Positions 47,854 to 61,950 are shown, numbered from the stretch's first letter. The stretch: 64,000 nucleotides of DNA from Microthyrium microscopicum (GCA_010405405.1 MU004238.1:1316374-1380373), one strand, 5' to 3'. A program made the numbers and translations. Notes: generated by a model not told the origin, from the letters alone.

Positions 47854-48840
47854 TAGAGCTTCACATTGTTAGGATTCGGATGAGCGGCTTGGTAGACATG
47901 AACCCAGACATGTCCACATGCAGGAAGGGTCAAAAATGTTCTCTTGTGGGCCCGATTGTTCTGAGGCAAAGGTTAAAGAAAGCTGAACTAAGGTTAATAG
48001 CGCCCCAGACATTATTACCCTCCTCGTGGCCTCGACTTGCTGCCACCACCCTCTGGTCAATTGGGCGAGGCTAAACTTGTTTCCGCACTTTGACTCCTGC
48101 AGGATCAGGGGTTATGATAGTTTTTCTGGAATTGCTGACCGCAAGGGCTGTGGCACGTCTCATTTCTCACAAACCAACCGATCTTCCTTGCCGACCTTGA
48201 AAGAGGCATTGGTCACGAGTTTTGCTCTTTGCCAGCAAAGACTTTGACGCCCTGAAATCATGTCACCATAACTGCACCCCTGTCTGCCAGAGGGAAGCGG
48301 AGATCTCTTATGTGCATCCTTCTCTCAGAATCATATGCAAGATACAACTGTGATTGCCAGGCTTATTTTCGCCGAACGCAGAGTAGGGCGCTCATTATTA
48401 GCAATTTGACCCGGAATTTCTCCTATCCTTTCTGCAAGACCTAACACCATGAGAAGGATGTTGAGTCGTATTACGTGGCTGGACAAGAAATCCATTCTCG
48501 TATGCTCGGAGCGAACGGCTTGGAAAACAAATGATACGAGCGGCTTCTGTGTGAAAAAGGTCTCGATCGGGCCTACCAGAATATCAAGGCGCTGAACAGT
48601 TTTGGAGACTGGGTCAAAGGCGCAAATTTCTGGAGTTGCACCAATAAAGCGCCATATCTGAAGGGAACACGAACTGCTGATCGCGCAAAGCGCTTTTGGT
48701 GGCACAGACCTGCAGATAGCTTTAGATGCGATGATATCTAAGGCTGCTCAAGTTACAGCTGCAGACCGGAGAGCGCAGCCCATCAATTTGGGAGGTGATG
48801 TGGACGAGACATGCACTAAAGTAGGTTCTATTTCCGCGCT

Positions 48841-49299
48841 ATGCGAATAATAAAAACCGCTCGGGTCACAAGTGTATATGCTCCACTTATTACTCTTGTT
48901 TCAACAAGCACACACACCGAGCACCGTGGGACAATCAGCACAGCTGCACAAGCTCTTTCCGTCAAAAAACAACCTTGCGCCAAAGTTACATCGACAATCA
49001 GCAACAGCGCTTCGTGGCAGGGTTGGAGGCGAGGCAGAGGGCTGATATTCGAGACGATCAATGAGTGTTCGATGGTCCTTGAACACAATCCTCAAATTCG
49101 CCTCTTCGCCAACCCATTGACAAGTTCAAAGCCCTGCTGGAAGTATCTGGCTGGCCAGGATCCTTCCGTTGTGCAAGATTATCATGTTGTGAACGGAGAG
49201 TGTCTTCCACTTCCACTTTTACCAAGGGGGCAAGTAGTAGTTAGAGGTGGAGGCAGTAGCCTGTACTTGAGGAGTTACACTACAACACCGAGACCTTGA
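48841..49299 (+). CDS. Doubtful ORF, 152 aa, four cysteines
   Basis: An ATG-initiated frame with no family I recognise. The N-terminal 25 residues are mildly hydrophobic but basic and lack a convincing signal-peptide core. Cysteines fall at 46, 76, 99 and 111. It could be a small lineage-specific secreted protein or chance. Support is only its length in a region with few other ATG frames. Confidence 0.2.
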   Translation: MRIIKTARVTSVYAPLITLVSTSTHTEHRGTISTAAQALSVKKQPCAKVTSTISNSASWQGWRRGRGLIFETINECSMVLEHNPQIRLFANPLTSSKPCWKYLAGQDPSVVQDYHVVNGECLPLPLLPRGQVVVRGGGSSLYLRSYTTTPRP

Positions 49300-50459
49300 C
49301 TCCTCAAGCGGACCGCAAGCGCTCCCCGGTTGACCCTTCGCAATGGATTAGGAGAAGACGTTAATGCTGTGCCAAAACGGCGCTCAGGCTGAGATGCATA
49401 AGGAAGAAAAGAACCAAGAAAAAAGAGAGGACAATTAATTCTTGAATCGAATTATGAGTTCTGATCTTCTCTCCACCAAAGCGTGAAGTGCGTCTTCCAA
49501 CCAACAAAATCGATGGATAATGGTATATCCTCCACTTAACGCCCTTGCTAGTGATGGGTGGGGTAGCACAGTTCGATCTGGCAGAGAAAAGAGATTCACC
49601 GCCTGAACTAAACGATATTGATCCTCTCGTCTCTTCGGCTAGTTTATTGACCAGCAACCAGCACTCAAATGGCGCTGACGGGGAATCTCCACCCCACCAT
49701 ATTAAAAAGATGCAGCTGCTCAGCGAAAATTGTACAGCCTATGGACTAGTACTCTATGGACTACGGAGGCGTCGTTTACCTGAAGGTTGTCCCAAGGATG
49801 ATGGGCCGTACGGATAGGCGAAAAGCAAATATTGCTTGTACCGTGGCATAATTCGGATCTTCATCACTTGTTCGGGAATGGCACTAATATAATTTATGAA
49901 CTCTGGGGTCCGCCACCAAATCTGCAATGCAATTATGCACGTTGTCACTTGCACAGCCTGGTACGAAAAAGGATCTGGACAACGGTAAGTTGCAAGATGA
50001 GAGGTTGAGACTAGCAAATGGACCAGTAAGTGGTAGGATCCGTGTCTCATATTGGTTCTACCTCCACAAGTGGTTTTGATCACAATCAGGCTAAATGCAC
50101 TATCTGTGCTGGTTGATGATTTGATTCATAGCATCGTGTTTCTGCTTACTAGTGCTATAGCCGCCCTCGCCGCATGGTCTGAACAATGATACAATCTTAC
50201 AGCCTGTAAAATAAGAGGTACTTTCTGACGCACGAAAAGCCGGAGGTTACAGAGGTCTTCGAATTGCGTGTCTTTCATCATGTCAACCCGGGACAGTCAG
50301 CATTTCCATAGGGTCCCAGACAGAGTGGCCGGTTACAGTACAGTGCTGCTAAGCTGCTTAGATCCTAAACGCTGAAATTATGCTCCAATGATATCAGATC
50401 AGGCAGCCCCAAACGAAAGGTGTCAAGGCCTGCTTGACCTTGTTTACCTAATATTACTA

Positions 50460-50516
50460 CAGTGCCATTTAGGTTCTCTAGTCCCCCCCCCTGAAACTGT
50501 GAAATGGCGCTGCAGG
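50460..50516 (+). repeat. Left terminal inverted repeat of the Tc1/mariner-type element
   Basis: 57 bp containing a run of nine C. Compared with the right copy there are two substitutions and one base of difference in the C run. Two CA dinucleotides at its outer end are unmutated. Confidence 0.92.
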
Positions 50517-51577
50517 CTGTAATTGGGTGGATCCGCGAGAGGAACTAGGCGTTATAGTGCAAATTTGTAGGGCGCCTCTTGGTTGCGGCTCTGTAGCAGC
50601 CTCTTAAAACTATCCTTTGTAAATACTACTTCTTGGGTCGCTTTTAAAGCCGTGCTGGCGACGTGGATAGCGGAATAGCAGTATTTAATTACTGCTTATT
50701 TTTCAACTTTATAATATCTTAAAATGGTAGTATTCCTATTAATTAATAGCGTTTAAAGCTCTTTAATAGTAATTATATCTTAATGGAGCTAATTAGGCCA
50801 TAATCTTAAGTTAGGTTCTTAAAGATATTAAAGCTAAAGTAGGTAGAAGGACAATATTCTTACTAGTAGAGTTAAAGATCTAGAGTTAAAGATATTAAAC
50901 GGTATAGGATTATTAGCGCTAAGGGCTATTTTATTAGTAATTAAATCTAATAGTAGTAAAGAAGCTAAAGATTTAGTAATAGCGACGCTAATAGAGTGCT
51001 ATTTTAAAGTTAATAAAGAAGTAAGAGTAATAACTATAAGATATCCTATTAATTTAGTCTAAAATTATTAAAATATATCTATTTAACGTTATTTTACCTT
51101 TAACGATTCCTTAATATCTTCTATATAACTTTCTACTACTATTTTAGTATTAAAATACTTCTTAATACTATAGTTTATACTTATTAGGTCCTTAGTCCTA
51201 TCTAATCTCTAAATCGTTATATCTTAACGCGTACTATAGGTAAATACTATGCGTTAGTACCTAAAAAGGCTACAAGATAGTTATTTAAGATCTATATAGA
51301 TATAGGTAGAATTACTCTACTAAAAACGCCTATACTAGCCTTAAAGGCTCTAGCTATGTCTTCTTATCTTAAGGATCTAATTCTTATATCTTATACTAAG
51401 CCTACGCTATTACCTATTCTTTATAGTAAAATTAATATAAATACTATTATTCTTAACTATTTACTAATACTATTAGCTTCTTAGGTTTAACTAGATAAGT
51501 ATTCTTTATAATAAGATAGTAAGACTTAAGATATCTTAGAGTATGCTACTAATAGATTATATCTTTAAGATATTAAC

Positions 51578-51845
51578 TATTAGAAATAGGTCGTTCTAAG
51601 TAGGTAAAGACTATAATTATTACGGTTTAAGTAGATATATAAAAATAGGGATAAGAGTAATTACTAGAGAGTTACTTAGACCCCTATAATCCCTCTTCTT
51701 TATTACCTAGAGCTATAAGGACTCTACTAAGCTATCTATATTTATAATAGGTTATTATTAATTAACTTAACTAATAACGCTTTATCTTATATAGACGTAT
51801 CTTATTAGTAGCTATCTTAAACTAGAGGTATCTTAATTCCTAATA
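51578..51845 (-). repeat. 3' LTR of Gypsy element C (268 bp)
   Basis: Same length as the copy at 60,089-60,356, with only C/T and G/A differences seen. It carries RIP changes at both outer ends. Confidence 0.9.
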
Positions 51846-52530
51846 TTATTCCTCTTCTTAAGGCTATTTATCCTAAAGAGTATATTTAAAAGTTCTAATA
51901 GATATTTCTTATACTTATATATAGCTTTTAACTATACTCTATTATACTAAGACTTAGAAGAGAATAAGGCTTAACTAAACGTATAAGATTAAGCTACTTA
52001 TATCTTAAGGAGTTTTCTATAGCCTAGTAATATTCTTATTCTCTAGCTTTAGTATATAACTTATTCTAAATAGATAGCCTTTTATTTTTTACCTACTCTA
52101 GATAAATAGCTCTTTATTTTTTACTAGTCTTAGATTATAATTAACTATATTAACTTAAACTTAAAGAAGTCTAGTTATTAAGGTCTAATATATTAGTAGA
52201 ATATTTAATAAGTAATTACTAGCTCTATTAGGGTCTTAATTAATTAATACTAGCTTTATTAAAGCTAAATTAAGCTATCTATAAATATAGTATAGTATTA
52301 CTATTTATATTTAATTAGATCTTATTAAAATGCTACTAGATAGTTATCCTATATATAGTATAAGTTATCTAGTTATTAAAATATATATAGCTTAACTTAA
52401 TTAGTTATATTATATTAGATATACTAAATTTATATTAGTTTAGTATAATTAGCTTTATAATAGGTTAAGTAGCTATAACTTATATATAAAACTATTCTAT
52501 AAGCCTTATTTAGCTTTAAATTAGAAGCGT

Positions 52531-52590
52531 ATTTTAACCCTATTTTGTATTAAAAAAGGTTCTTAAAGAAGTACTCCTTATATACGTATC
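52531..52590. repeat. Direct repeat, copy 1, inside element C
   Basis: About 55-60 bp starting ATTTTAACCCTATTTTG, repeated in the same orientation at 54,688-54,747. The pair brackets about 2.1 kb of unidentified RIP-degraded sequence. It could mark a small nested element or a duplicated non-coding module. Confidence 0.6.
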
Positions 52591-54687
52591 TTAATGCTTC
52601 TTATGTCTAATTAAAAGTTATTTTGTATTATTTATAGTAAGGTATTTAAATCTTTACTTAAAAGTTTAAAGACTCTAAGGCTAGGATTATACTTTCTTAT
52701 TTAGAAAGTTATAACTCCTTTAAGTACTTACTATACTATACGTAACTTTCTTTTACTATAAGAGGCTTTTATAAGTCTTTACTAAGTATTATTATATTAA
52801 TACTTAGCTATTTTAGGAAAGTAAAGAAATTTAGGTATAAAATAATTCTTCTTACTCTAAATTCTTTATCTCTTATTTTTTATACTCTAAATCTTAAGAT
52901 AAGTAGAAATTCTATAGTTTTATAAATATATATAAAGATTACTATTACTAACCTATTTTATATTATAGGTCCTTCTTTAGTAACTATAAATTTTCTTTTC
53001 TTAGTTATTAAGCTACTTAGCGCCTCTTTAAGTCTCTTTAACCTATTTTAGTATACTTTATACTTTTCTAATTTTTAATAACTTATTTTAATTAATTTAT
53101 ATACTTTTAAACCTATTTTTATTTAAAGTAGGTATTAATATAAATAAGTTACTTAAAGATTCTATTAAAGGCTCTTAAGTCCTTACTAAAGGTAACTTTA
53201 ATTCTAGTAAGACTATAGTAACTATTCCTACTAATAAAGATATTAATATATTTTATAATAACTAAATCTTAACTACTAATATTATAGACCTTACTAAAGT
53301 AGTCTTTAAGAATAAAATAAAGTAAGAATACGCTAATAAGAGTATTATAGCTTTACTTAGCCTATTATAGTACTACTTAACCCTAAATCTCTATTAGCGT
53401 TATATAGAGATCTATATAGCATATTTCTTTTCTTTTTTAATTACTAAACTTTACCTTATTCTTAACTTAGACTATTATTATGCTTAGTAAGTTAGTTTAG
53501 GTAAGTACTTTATTAAATACTTTAATATAAAGTTAACTAAGGATTATTTAGAAGTAATATCCTATTCTAGCTTATTTTACGTTATATTATATTAATATAA
53601 GTAAGTTATTCCTTATTAAGACCTTTATAATAAAGCTAAGCTTATTTTAGTCTATATTACTATTAATAAGGTTATTTATACTCTTAAGAATAGTTCTTAA
53701 GACAAATTATTTTATAAAGATAAGCGTATACTTTATAATAGTATTTAGTACGCTTATAAGTACGTAGTAACTCTTTATAAGTTATAAGTACTTATTTTAA
53801 CTAATTCTAGTCTAGCTTTATATATTTAGACGCTAATTAATTTATAGTTATATATCTAAGTAGCTAGTAGTTAACTTTTTTCTATTATACTTTAGTATTG
53901 CTAAGGGTAGCTTTTATGTAACCTACGTACTTATTAACTACTATATAAGTACTAAAGCTACCTAAAAGCTAATAAATAATAGCCTTTTAGAATTAGAGAA
54001 GCGTATTATAGCTTATCTAGCTCTCTTAGGCGCTAATATCTAATTCTATCTTCTTAAGCGTTTTAAGCGCTATAATATGCTATATTCTTAGCGTATAGAC
54101 TTCTACTATATTATTAGTCTTTAAGGACTTAATATATCTTAGGTAAGTTTTTTTATATCTATACTAGGTTACTTTATATTTAACTATTCTATAGTAATTT
54201 ACTAATACTAAGAATAATCTAGCTAGTATTCTTTTAAACTCTTAAGTACTTTTTAAGCACTATAAGGCCTATCTTAGTATTTCTAAGCGTTAAGAAATTA
54301 AGGCCTATATTAAAAAGGCTATTAAGGCTTTCTATAAGGATAGTTATACTAATAAAGACTATTTTAAGGTTAAGGCTATAGCTCCTACTATAAAAAAGTG
54401 TAAGATAGGCTAGGTAGCTTCTTCTTAAGTTAAAATAAAGTTAGATAGGTTATCTTAGATCTTTTTAGAATTTAATATTATCTATACTTAGCCTTAATTA
54501 GCTAAGTAAGGCTATTTCTTATTATATTAAGTTATTTTGTATTCCTTAAGGATAAGTTAGTTAGTAGATACCCTTCTAAGACTTCCTAAGAATAAGTTTA
54601 TTAGTAAATACCTTTATAGAACTATTATATAGCTAATTTAACTCTTAGTTAGAAATTACTTATTCTTTTATATATTTTCTAATATAT

Positions 54688-54747
54688 ATTTTAACCCTAT
54701 TTTGCGTTATAAAGAGTTTTTAAAAAAGTACTCCTTATATATATATA
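54688..54747. repeat. Direct repeat, copy 2, inside element C
   Basis: Partner of 52,531-52,590; both contain AAGTACTCCTTATATA at matching offsets. Divergence is mainly of RIP type. Confidence 0.6.
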
Positions 54748-57700
54748 GAAACCTATTTTATATATTATTCTAAGTTATTTTATATATTTATAACTTAGTA
54801 GTTTTTTTATATACTTATTATCTAGTACTATTTTTAAGTTACTTTAGGTTAATTTATTATAATATACGTATAAAGGAGTTAATTTAGGTTCTAATTAGTA
54901 AGAAAATTATAAAGTAATTATTCCTTTTCTTTAAAAGCTTATCTTAAGTCTTTTAGGTCTTTTTTAGCCTTTCTAGCTATCTTTTTAGTCTTATAGGGTT
55001 AAGATTTATTAACCTATCTATAATATTATCTAAATATATTATTTTATATTTAATTACTCCTCTAATTATACTTATTACTAGTATAATGCTTTTCTTAGCT
55101 AACTTTATATAATAGTACTTTAAAGTAATTAAAGAAAGGTTAGCTATAGGCTCTTAAGTTAATTTAGACTCTAAGTAACTTTTCTATTTTATAAAGTAGT
55201 AATATTTACTCTTTTTATCTACTATATACTTTATTACTTCCTCTATATTATATATATTTAAGTCTTCTAGGTTTAAAGAATCCTATAGTAATATAGACTT
55301 CTATAGAAAGTAGAGGTTTAGCTTATATAGCTCTAATAGGAAGATATAGAATATATTATAGACTTATATATTCTTTAGGAAGTTAAGCTAATAAGTATTA
55401 ATATTTATAACTTCTATAATCTTAAAAAGACCTATATACTTAATATTAAGCTTCTTCTTAACGTAAGTAGTCTAAATATTCTTTATATTAAGTAAGACTT
55501 AGTTATTAATATTTAAATAAACGTTCTTCTTCTCTTTATTATACTAGTTAGCTTAGTATAGCTATACTTTAGCTAATTTATTTCTTATTACGCATTATAG
55601 AGATAAGATATAGTTTACTATCTTCTTAGCGTTAAGTATAATACTTTTTAATAGTATTTTAGCTAATTTAAAAGTATAGGAGTTTCTTCTAGTATATATA
55701 ATAAAAAAAGTAACTTTAGTTAATAAGTAAATACTATTATTATAGTTAAACTTAGCTAAACTAAGCTATCTTGCTTAATTGTTCTATTTCTAATACCTAT
55801 AAATCTATAAGTAGTACTTAACCTCCTAGTTTAAGTACTCTATTTAACTATTAGTCTATAAGTAGAATACTATTAAGAGTTTTCTAAGGATAGAAAGATA
55901 ATAAAGAAATATTTTCTAGTACTTAAAAATAAAGAAAGGTCTTTAATTAGATATAATAGTATAAAGTATACTATATAGGTATATAACCTCTTATAAAAAG
56001 ATCTTAGTAAAGTCTTTTATATCTATATTCTTTCTTATTAAGATATAGTAAGCTATTTTAGTTAATTTATTAATAACTACTATAATAGAGTTATAAATTT
56101 AATTATTATAAATACTTAGGAGTAAATTTATAATAAAATCTATAGTAATATTCTTTTATAGCGCTTCTAAGATTAATAAGACTATTAATAACCCTTTCTA
56201 AGCTTATTTAATAAATTTATTACGTTAGTAGTTAAGGCAAGCCTTATAATAGTTTTTAATGTTCTTTTAGATATAGTCCTAAGTATAGTAGCGCTTAATC
56301 TTCTTAAGTATCTTCTTTAATCCTTTATAACTATCTTTTATAGCGTTATTATAAAACTTTTATAAAATTTTCTTCTTTTATAACTCTTTCTTAACGAAAA
56401 TAAGATTTTTACTTATTTATTTAGCTTTATCTAAGTTATTCTTAGCTAGAAGTAGTTTATTAATAGCTAAAATCTTACTAAAGCTTATTTTTAAATACTT
56501 CTAAGTCTTAGTAGGCTTATCTTAATCTTTCTTAAGTTAATTTATAGTAAAATACTATATATTAATACTAATATACGTAATAATAAAGTCTATAAGTCTA
56601 ATAGCGTTAGTTTTAGCTATAGGAGTATTATCTAGCTATAACTTATTATAAAGTAGGTTAAGTAACGCTTCTATAGTCTTTTTCTATTCTCTTTAGCCCT
56701 CTTTAACATAGTCTAGACGTCTTAAGGGTCTATTAGCTAGATTTATCTTACCTAGGTAGTACTTAATATTAAAATTATATTCTAAGAGTAAATCTACCTA
56801 TTTTATATATATTAATAATATTTTTAGTATTATTTTAAGCAATTTAAGATTTATATAGTCTATTAAGACCTAAAATTAGTCTAGTAAGCCTTATAAGTAC
56901 TTTCTAAATACTTTTAAGAAATTTATAATTACTAAGAACTCCTATTATAGAGTTTTATAGTAGCTCTCTAATAGAGACAATTTCTAAGAATAGAATATAA
57001 TAAGTTTCTATAAGCTATTCTAGCTTTTATTACGCTATTTCTAGCTTAATATCCTATAAATTGCCCTTCTAGAAGCATTAGTTTCTAACTATATAGAAAG
57101 TATAGAGTTAAAATAGACTAAAATTAGTACGTTTATAAAAGAATCTTTTAGTTTATTAAAAGAATTTAAGGCGTCTAGTAGTAATTTAATATCTATAAAC
57201 TTCTCTTATTATAGCTTTAAGCCTTTTAGGGCTTAACCTAGTTCTTTCCTAGTTAAGGCGTTTAGTAATATAGTAATATAGAAGAATCTAGTAATAAACT
57301 AATAATAATAGTTTATAAAGCTAATAAATTCTCTTACTTAGTATATATTATATAGTTTTAGCTAATCTAGGTATATATTAACCTATAACTAATCTATAAT
57401 AGTACTATCTAAGGTTATAATATAACTTAGATACTCTATACTACTAGTATAAAACTTATACTTAGATAGCTTTATATATAAATAATACTCTATAAGTTGC
57501 TATAAGACTTCTTAGACGTCTTTAATATATTACTCTTTAGTTTTAGAGTAAATAAGGATATTATTAAGATAAATAATATATATTATGTCTACTAAGCCTC
57601 TTAATACTTAGTTAATATACGCTTAAAAGGCTATAAAAGCATTTATAAGTCTAAATAAAACTACTATATACTTAAATATTTTATATTTAGTCCTAAACGT

Positions 57701-60088
57701 AGTCTTTTACTTATTACTATCTTTAATATATAAATAGTAGTAAGCTTTATATAAGTTAAGGCTAGTAAAAAACTTAGCGCCTTAAAGTCTATTTAAAGAC
57801 TTCTTAATAAGAAGTAATGCGTACTAATTCTTAATAGTAATATTATTTAGGCCTTAGTAATCTATATAAAGTTATAATATCCTATCTTTCTTCTTTATAA
57901 AGAGGATAGAGGCTTTAGTAAGGAATTTTAACTTCTAGATTTAACCTTTTATAAGGTAAGTATCTAAGTACTTACGTAGAATAACTAACTTAGCTTTTAA
58001 GAAGCTATAAATAGGTCTATATAATACTATAGCGCCTAGCTCTAAGTTAATCTTAAGGTCTTATAGACTATATTAGGCTAGTTTAAGTATATCTTATTTA
58101 CTAAAGACTTTAGCAAACTATAAATACTTACTTAAGAGCTCTTTTATAAATAAATTTAGGTCTAGTAACCTAACTAGATAATTAAATAGTTAAGATAAAT
58201 TATCCTAAGCTAACTTAGAGAATTTATTAACGTTTATAGTTTCTATCTTACTATAGAAGCTACTAAAAAGTTACTTTTATATAAAGGTCTTATTCTTAAA
58301 GTCTAGAAAAGGATTCTATTTCTTTAACTAGAGTATTTTTATAATAATAGAGTAATATAAAGAGTTTATAATATAAAATAACCCTATTCTAGTCTTAGGG
58401 AGGCTATTTAAGTTAACTATTATTATTATAGCTTCTATAACTTTATAAATTTATATAAGAGTACTATTTAGGTATATTATAAGTATCTTAAGAAGAAGAG
58501 TAATATAGAGCTAAAGTTTTTTAGCTAGCTTAATATTTATAACGTTAAAGTATAACTTATAATTAACTATAATATCTAAGGATAGAGCCTCCTAGCCTTT
58601 ATTATTCTTTAAACTTCCTTATAGGTATATTTACTTTAACTTTAGTCTTATAAAGTCTACCTTGCTAAGTAAGTTATTATTCTTAGCTTTTAACGTCTCT
58701 AAGACGTATATAATAATAGTTTTATAAAGCTATTTAGCGCTAAGCTAAGCTATTTTATTAATAAGAAAGGTTACTAAGTCCTAGTCTATAACTTTATAAC
58801 TTTATTTTTCTTTTATAGCTTAGGGCATTCTATTTTAAAGTAGAGTCTACTATATTTAAAGTATTTAATCTTTTTTAAGTTAGACTCTAGTAGAATATCT
58901 ACGTTCTAAGTCGTTTTAGGCATAGCTTATTCTACCTTACTATTCTTTAAAGAGTAGAAAGACTTTCTAAGTATTCTTAGCTCTTTTAAGCCCTTCTTAT
59001 ACTTATACTTATCTCTTAAGAAGTATAAGCGTTATTTTAAGAAAGATTATCCTAGGTTTACTTTTTTAAGAGTAGAATAAGCCTTAGCCTCTATAGAACT
59101 AAGAATCTAATATAAGTTAGCCTTTTTAAAAGCCTCTTTAACTATAGTAGTAGTAAACTTCTTATTAAAAAGAATCTTCTTCTATATATTTCTAAGAAAG
59201 TCTCTATAAAACTAAAAGAGGTAACTCTTCTAATTATTATATTTCTATTTCTTCTATAACTTAAGGAGGTTATTATAAAGCTCCTAAAGGTAGTGTTAAT
59301 CTAATTTAACTATCTAAGACTTCTTAAAAGTAATATATTCTTACTTTATAGAGTAGCCTAAATAGCCTAGCGTATAGTTTTAGACTACTTACTATATCTT
59401 TTAAAATCCTAAGTCTTAGGACTCTTTATAAAAGATAAGATTATTTAATTCTATCTATAATAGCTCTTTCTTAAGCTAATTACGTTTATAAATATACTAA
59501 TAGAGTTACTAGTTATAAGTACTTTCTTAATAAAAGGGTTTAATAAACTTTTATTTAACGTTATTAACCTAAGATATATATTCCTAGAGACTCTTCTTCT
59601 TATAAAGCTCTATCTTAGGCCTATCTTAATTTAAAAGTTCTAAGAGAGTAAAAGCTTAGCTTAAAAGATACTAATTAAGTCTTATTATATTAACTTAGCT
59701 AAAGTTCTCTAACTTTTAGGTAGTTTTAAGTTTACTAAACTAAATTACCCTAGCTTTTACTATTAGCTCTTATATCTTAAGCTCTAGCTTCTTTTTATTA
59801 ATAAGTACGTTAAGTTCCTTCTTATAATACGTTATAAAGTTATTTTAGGTCTCCTTAGGCCTAGGTAAATTAAGGTTAGCTAGTTTAATATTAGATAGGT
59901 CTAATAAATCTCTAAATATATTAGTTTAAGGTATAATAGGTACTAATAACCCTTAGCCTAATAGTTAAGGCTACTTAAGTCTTATCTAGGTACTAAGGTC
60001 TAAATATCTACTATTAGATATAGTTTCTAATTAAATAAAAGATAAAAATAATTTCTTTAGGTACTTAAAGGTTAAGAAGTAATTACTA

Positions 60089-60356
60089 TATTAGAAATAA
60101 GTTATTCTAAGTAAGTAAAGACTATAATTATTATAGTTTAAGTAGATACGTAAAAATAAGAATAAGAGTAATTACTAGGGAGTTACTTAGATCCTTATAA
60201 TTCCTCTTCTTTATTACCTAAAGCTATAAGGACTCTACTAAGCTATCTATATTTATAATAAGTCGTTATTAGTTAACCTAACTAATAACGCTTTATCCTA
60301 CGTAGACGTGTCCTATTAGTAGCTGTCTTAAACTAGAGGTATCCTAGTTCCTAACA
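60089..60356 (-). repeat. 5' LTR of Gypsy element C (268 bp)
   Basis: Its outer end retains the CCTAACA terminus (TGTTAGG on the minus strand) and it is followed by TTAAT, the target duplication. It is less RIP-altered at that end than the copy at 51,578. Confidence 0.9.
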
Positions 60357-60361
60357 TTAAT

Positions 60362-61950
60362 ATTACTTAACCTTTTCTAGTTAAAGTAATCTAAAATATT
60401 CTTAATGCTACTTAGGATGTTATTTATAAGCGTTAATATAGCCTAAACTACGTCTAAGAGACGTATTTACTTAGAACTAGTATCTAAAACGCTATAATAA
60501 ATAGTGCTTAGTATTTTAAGATATTTTTACTTAATTTTAGCACCCTAGTTTCCTAGATTAACTTTACGCTATTAACTCTACTAGTACCTAAATTCCTTCT
60601 TAAAATTACTATCGTTATAAAGATTTAAAAGTAAGGAATACCTATTATTAAGAATAAATTTAATTATATTTGCTAGAGTCTAGTTTAAACCTTTAAAAAA
60701 ACTTAGGAATAGCTTAATTTACGTCTTAAAGAGCAAGGAATAATATATAGTTCTATTATCTTAATATAGATATTTTTAAAGCAATAAATAAAGAAGGGGA
60801 CTAAAGATCTTTAATATAGCTTTAGTATTAATTTAGGCTTAAGCAATAAGGAGCTTAATAGTATTCTTACTCTAATTTAGCGCTAAATTGCTTACTAGTA
60901 CTAGTCTAATTTCCATTAGAATACTTAACACATTAGTAATCTTAAATAGGAGATTTTGTTTAATATTACTAAGCTAGAACGTCCTCCTTTAGCGTTAGTA
61001 ATAACAGCTAAGATACTTAAATAGGTAGATCTACGTTACGAAGAATACTAACGGCATATAAATTCCACCTTAGAATTTATTATATTATTAAGTAAATAGC
61101 TATATTAGGATAAACGCTATCTAAATTACCTTAATAGTAGTTACTACTAAGTCAATTCTCGTAATAAGTATATCTTTTTAATAGCTATAATATTAAACAA
61201 GTAGGCCTAAAAGATAACTTCTAATAAGGCTAGAATTAAAGTACTACTTAAAATTATAATATTAAACCTTTTAGAAGCTACGGCTATCTAAAGAGCTTAA
61301 TATCAAACTACAACTATAATAATAATAATAATATTAAATTCTACTTTATAACTTGTTTATATTAATATTTACTACGATTAAGAGAGCTTAAACTTACCTA
61401 GTAGGACCTCTAGTAGGGTCTAGAGTAGCTAGAGCTAGTATACACGTTTTAGCTCTTTACTACGTTATAGTGGATTAGCTATAGCTTTAGGTTTAATCCT
61501 TAAGTTGCCATTAGTCTAAAAATATAATCTAGAGGAAGAATTTAATATATTTAATAGCTAGTACAATATTAATTTAGGTTTCTAATAACGTTTAGTATTT
61601 TTAGCTATTATTAAGACTCTTTAGGATAAAGGATATTATTTAGGCTATATAATAGGTAAAGATTACACTTAGTTTAAGTACCTTTTAGAGAGGGCTATAA
61701 TTTAAAATTTTAATAATATAATTAAACTTTGTAAGGAATTTGTTACTAATTTCTATTAGTATTATATATATTAGATTTCTTTTCTTAACGATACTAGTTC
61801 TAAGTTAAGCAAGTAAGATTTATAGTAGTAGTAGTTTAATATTAAATTGTTTTATAGTATATAATAGTTAAAGATTAGAAGTAATAATAAAGCTATTTAA
61901 TAGAAATTCCTATATAACCCTAGGCCCTAATAGGTCTAAATAATATAACT
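60362..61950. other. RIP-degraded interior of the DNA transposon, unidentified
   Basis: Between the retroelement and the transposase. A plus-strand tract near 60,950-61,330 (from about CGTCCTCCTTTAGC) still reads as a helix-rich protein-like sequence with few interruptions. It may be a second ORF of the transposon. I do not recognise it. Confidence 0.4.

Larger units (their letters stand above)
46267..50457. other. Gene-poor transition zone beside the right AT-rich block
   Basis: 4.2 kb of normal base composition with no confident gene. It contains a LysM-like remnant (46,799-47,055), a MITE (47,625-47,853) and a doubtful ORF (48,841-49,299). The remaining frames start at non-ATG codons, straddle the MITE, or show no protein-like features. 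Such edges of RIP blocks are where fungal pathogens often keep small secreted proteins, but I see none intact. Confidence 0.5.
51578..60356 (-). mobile_element. Ty3/Gypsy LTR retroelement C, inserted into the DNA transposon
   Basis: An 8,779-bp fossil retroelement on the minus strand, bounded by 268-bp LTRs (5' LTR 60,089-60,356; 3' LTR 51,578-51,845). Target duplication is TTAAC at 51,573-51,577 and TTAAT at 60,357-60,361, differing by one RIP-type transition. An RT active-site region reads on the minus strand near 57,545-57,571. The gag side lies toward 59-60 kb, RNase H and integrase toward 57.2-55.5 kb. A purine tract abuts the 3' LTR, confirming orientation. LTR differences seen are all transitions. 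It is broken throughout by RIP. A 2.9-kb stretch between the integrase end and the 3' LTR (51,846-54,750) is unexplained and contains a direct repeat pair. Confidence 0.85.

Noticed and set aside
47739-48074. 111-codon plus-strand frame
   Set aside because: It starts inside the MITE and runs through its right inverted repeat into flanking DNA, so it is a chance frame.
48331-48705. 124-codon minus-strand frame
   Set aside because: It begins with GTG rather than ATG and shows no family features or splice signals.
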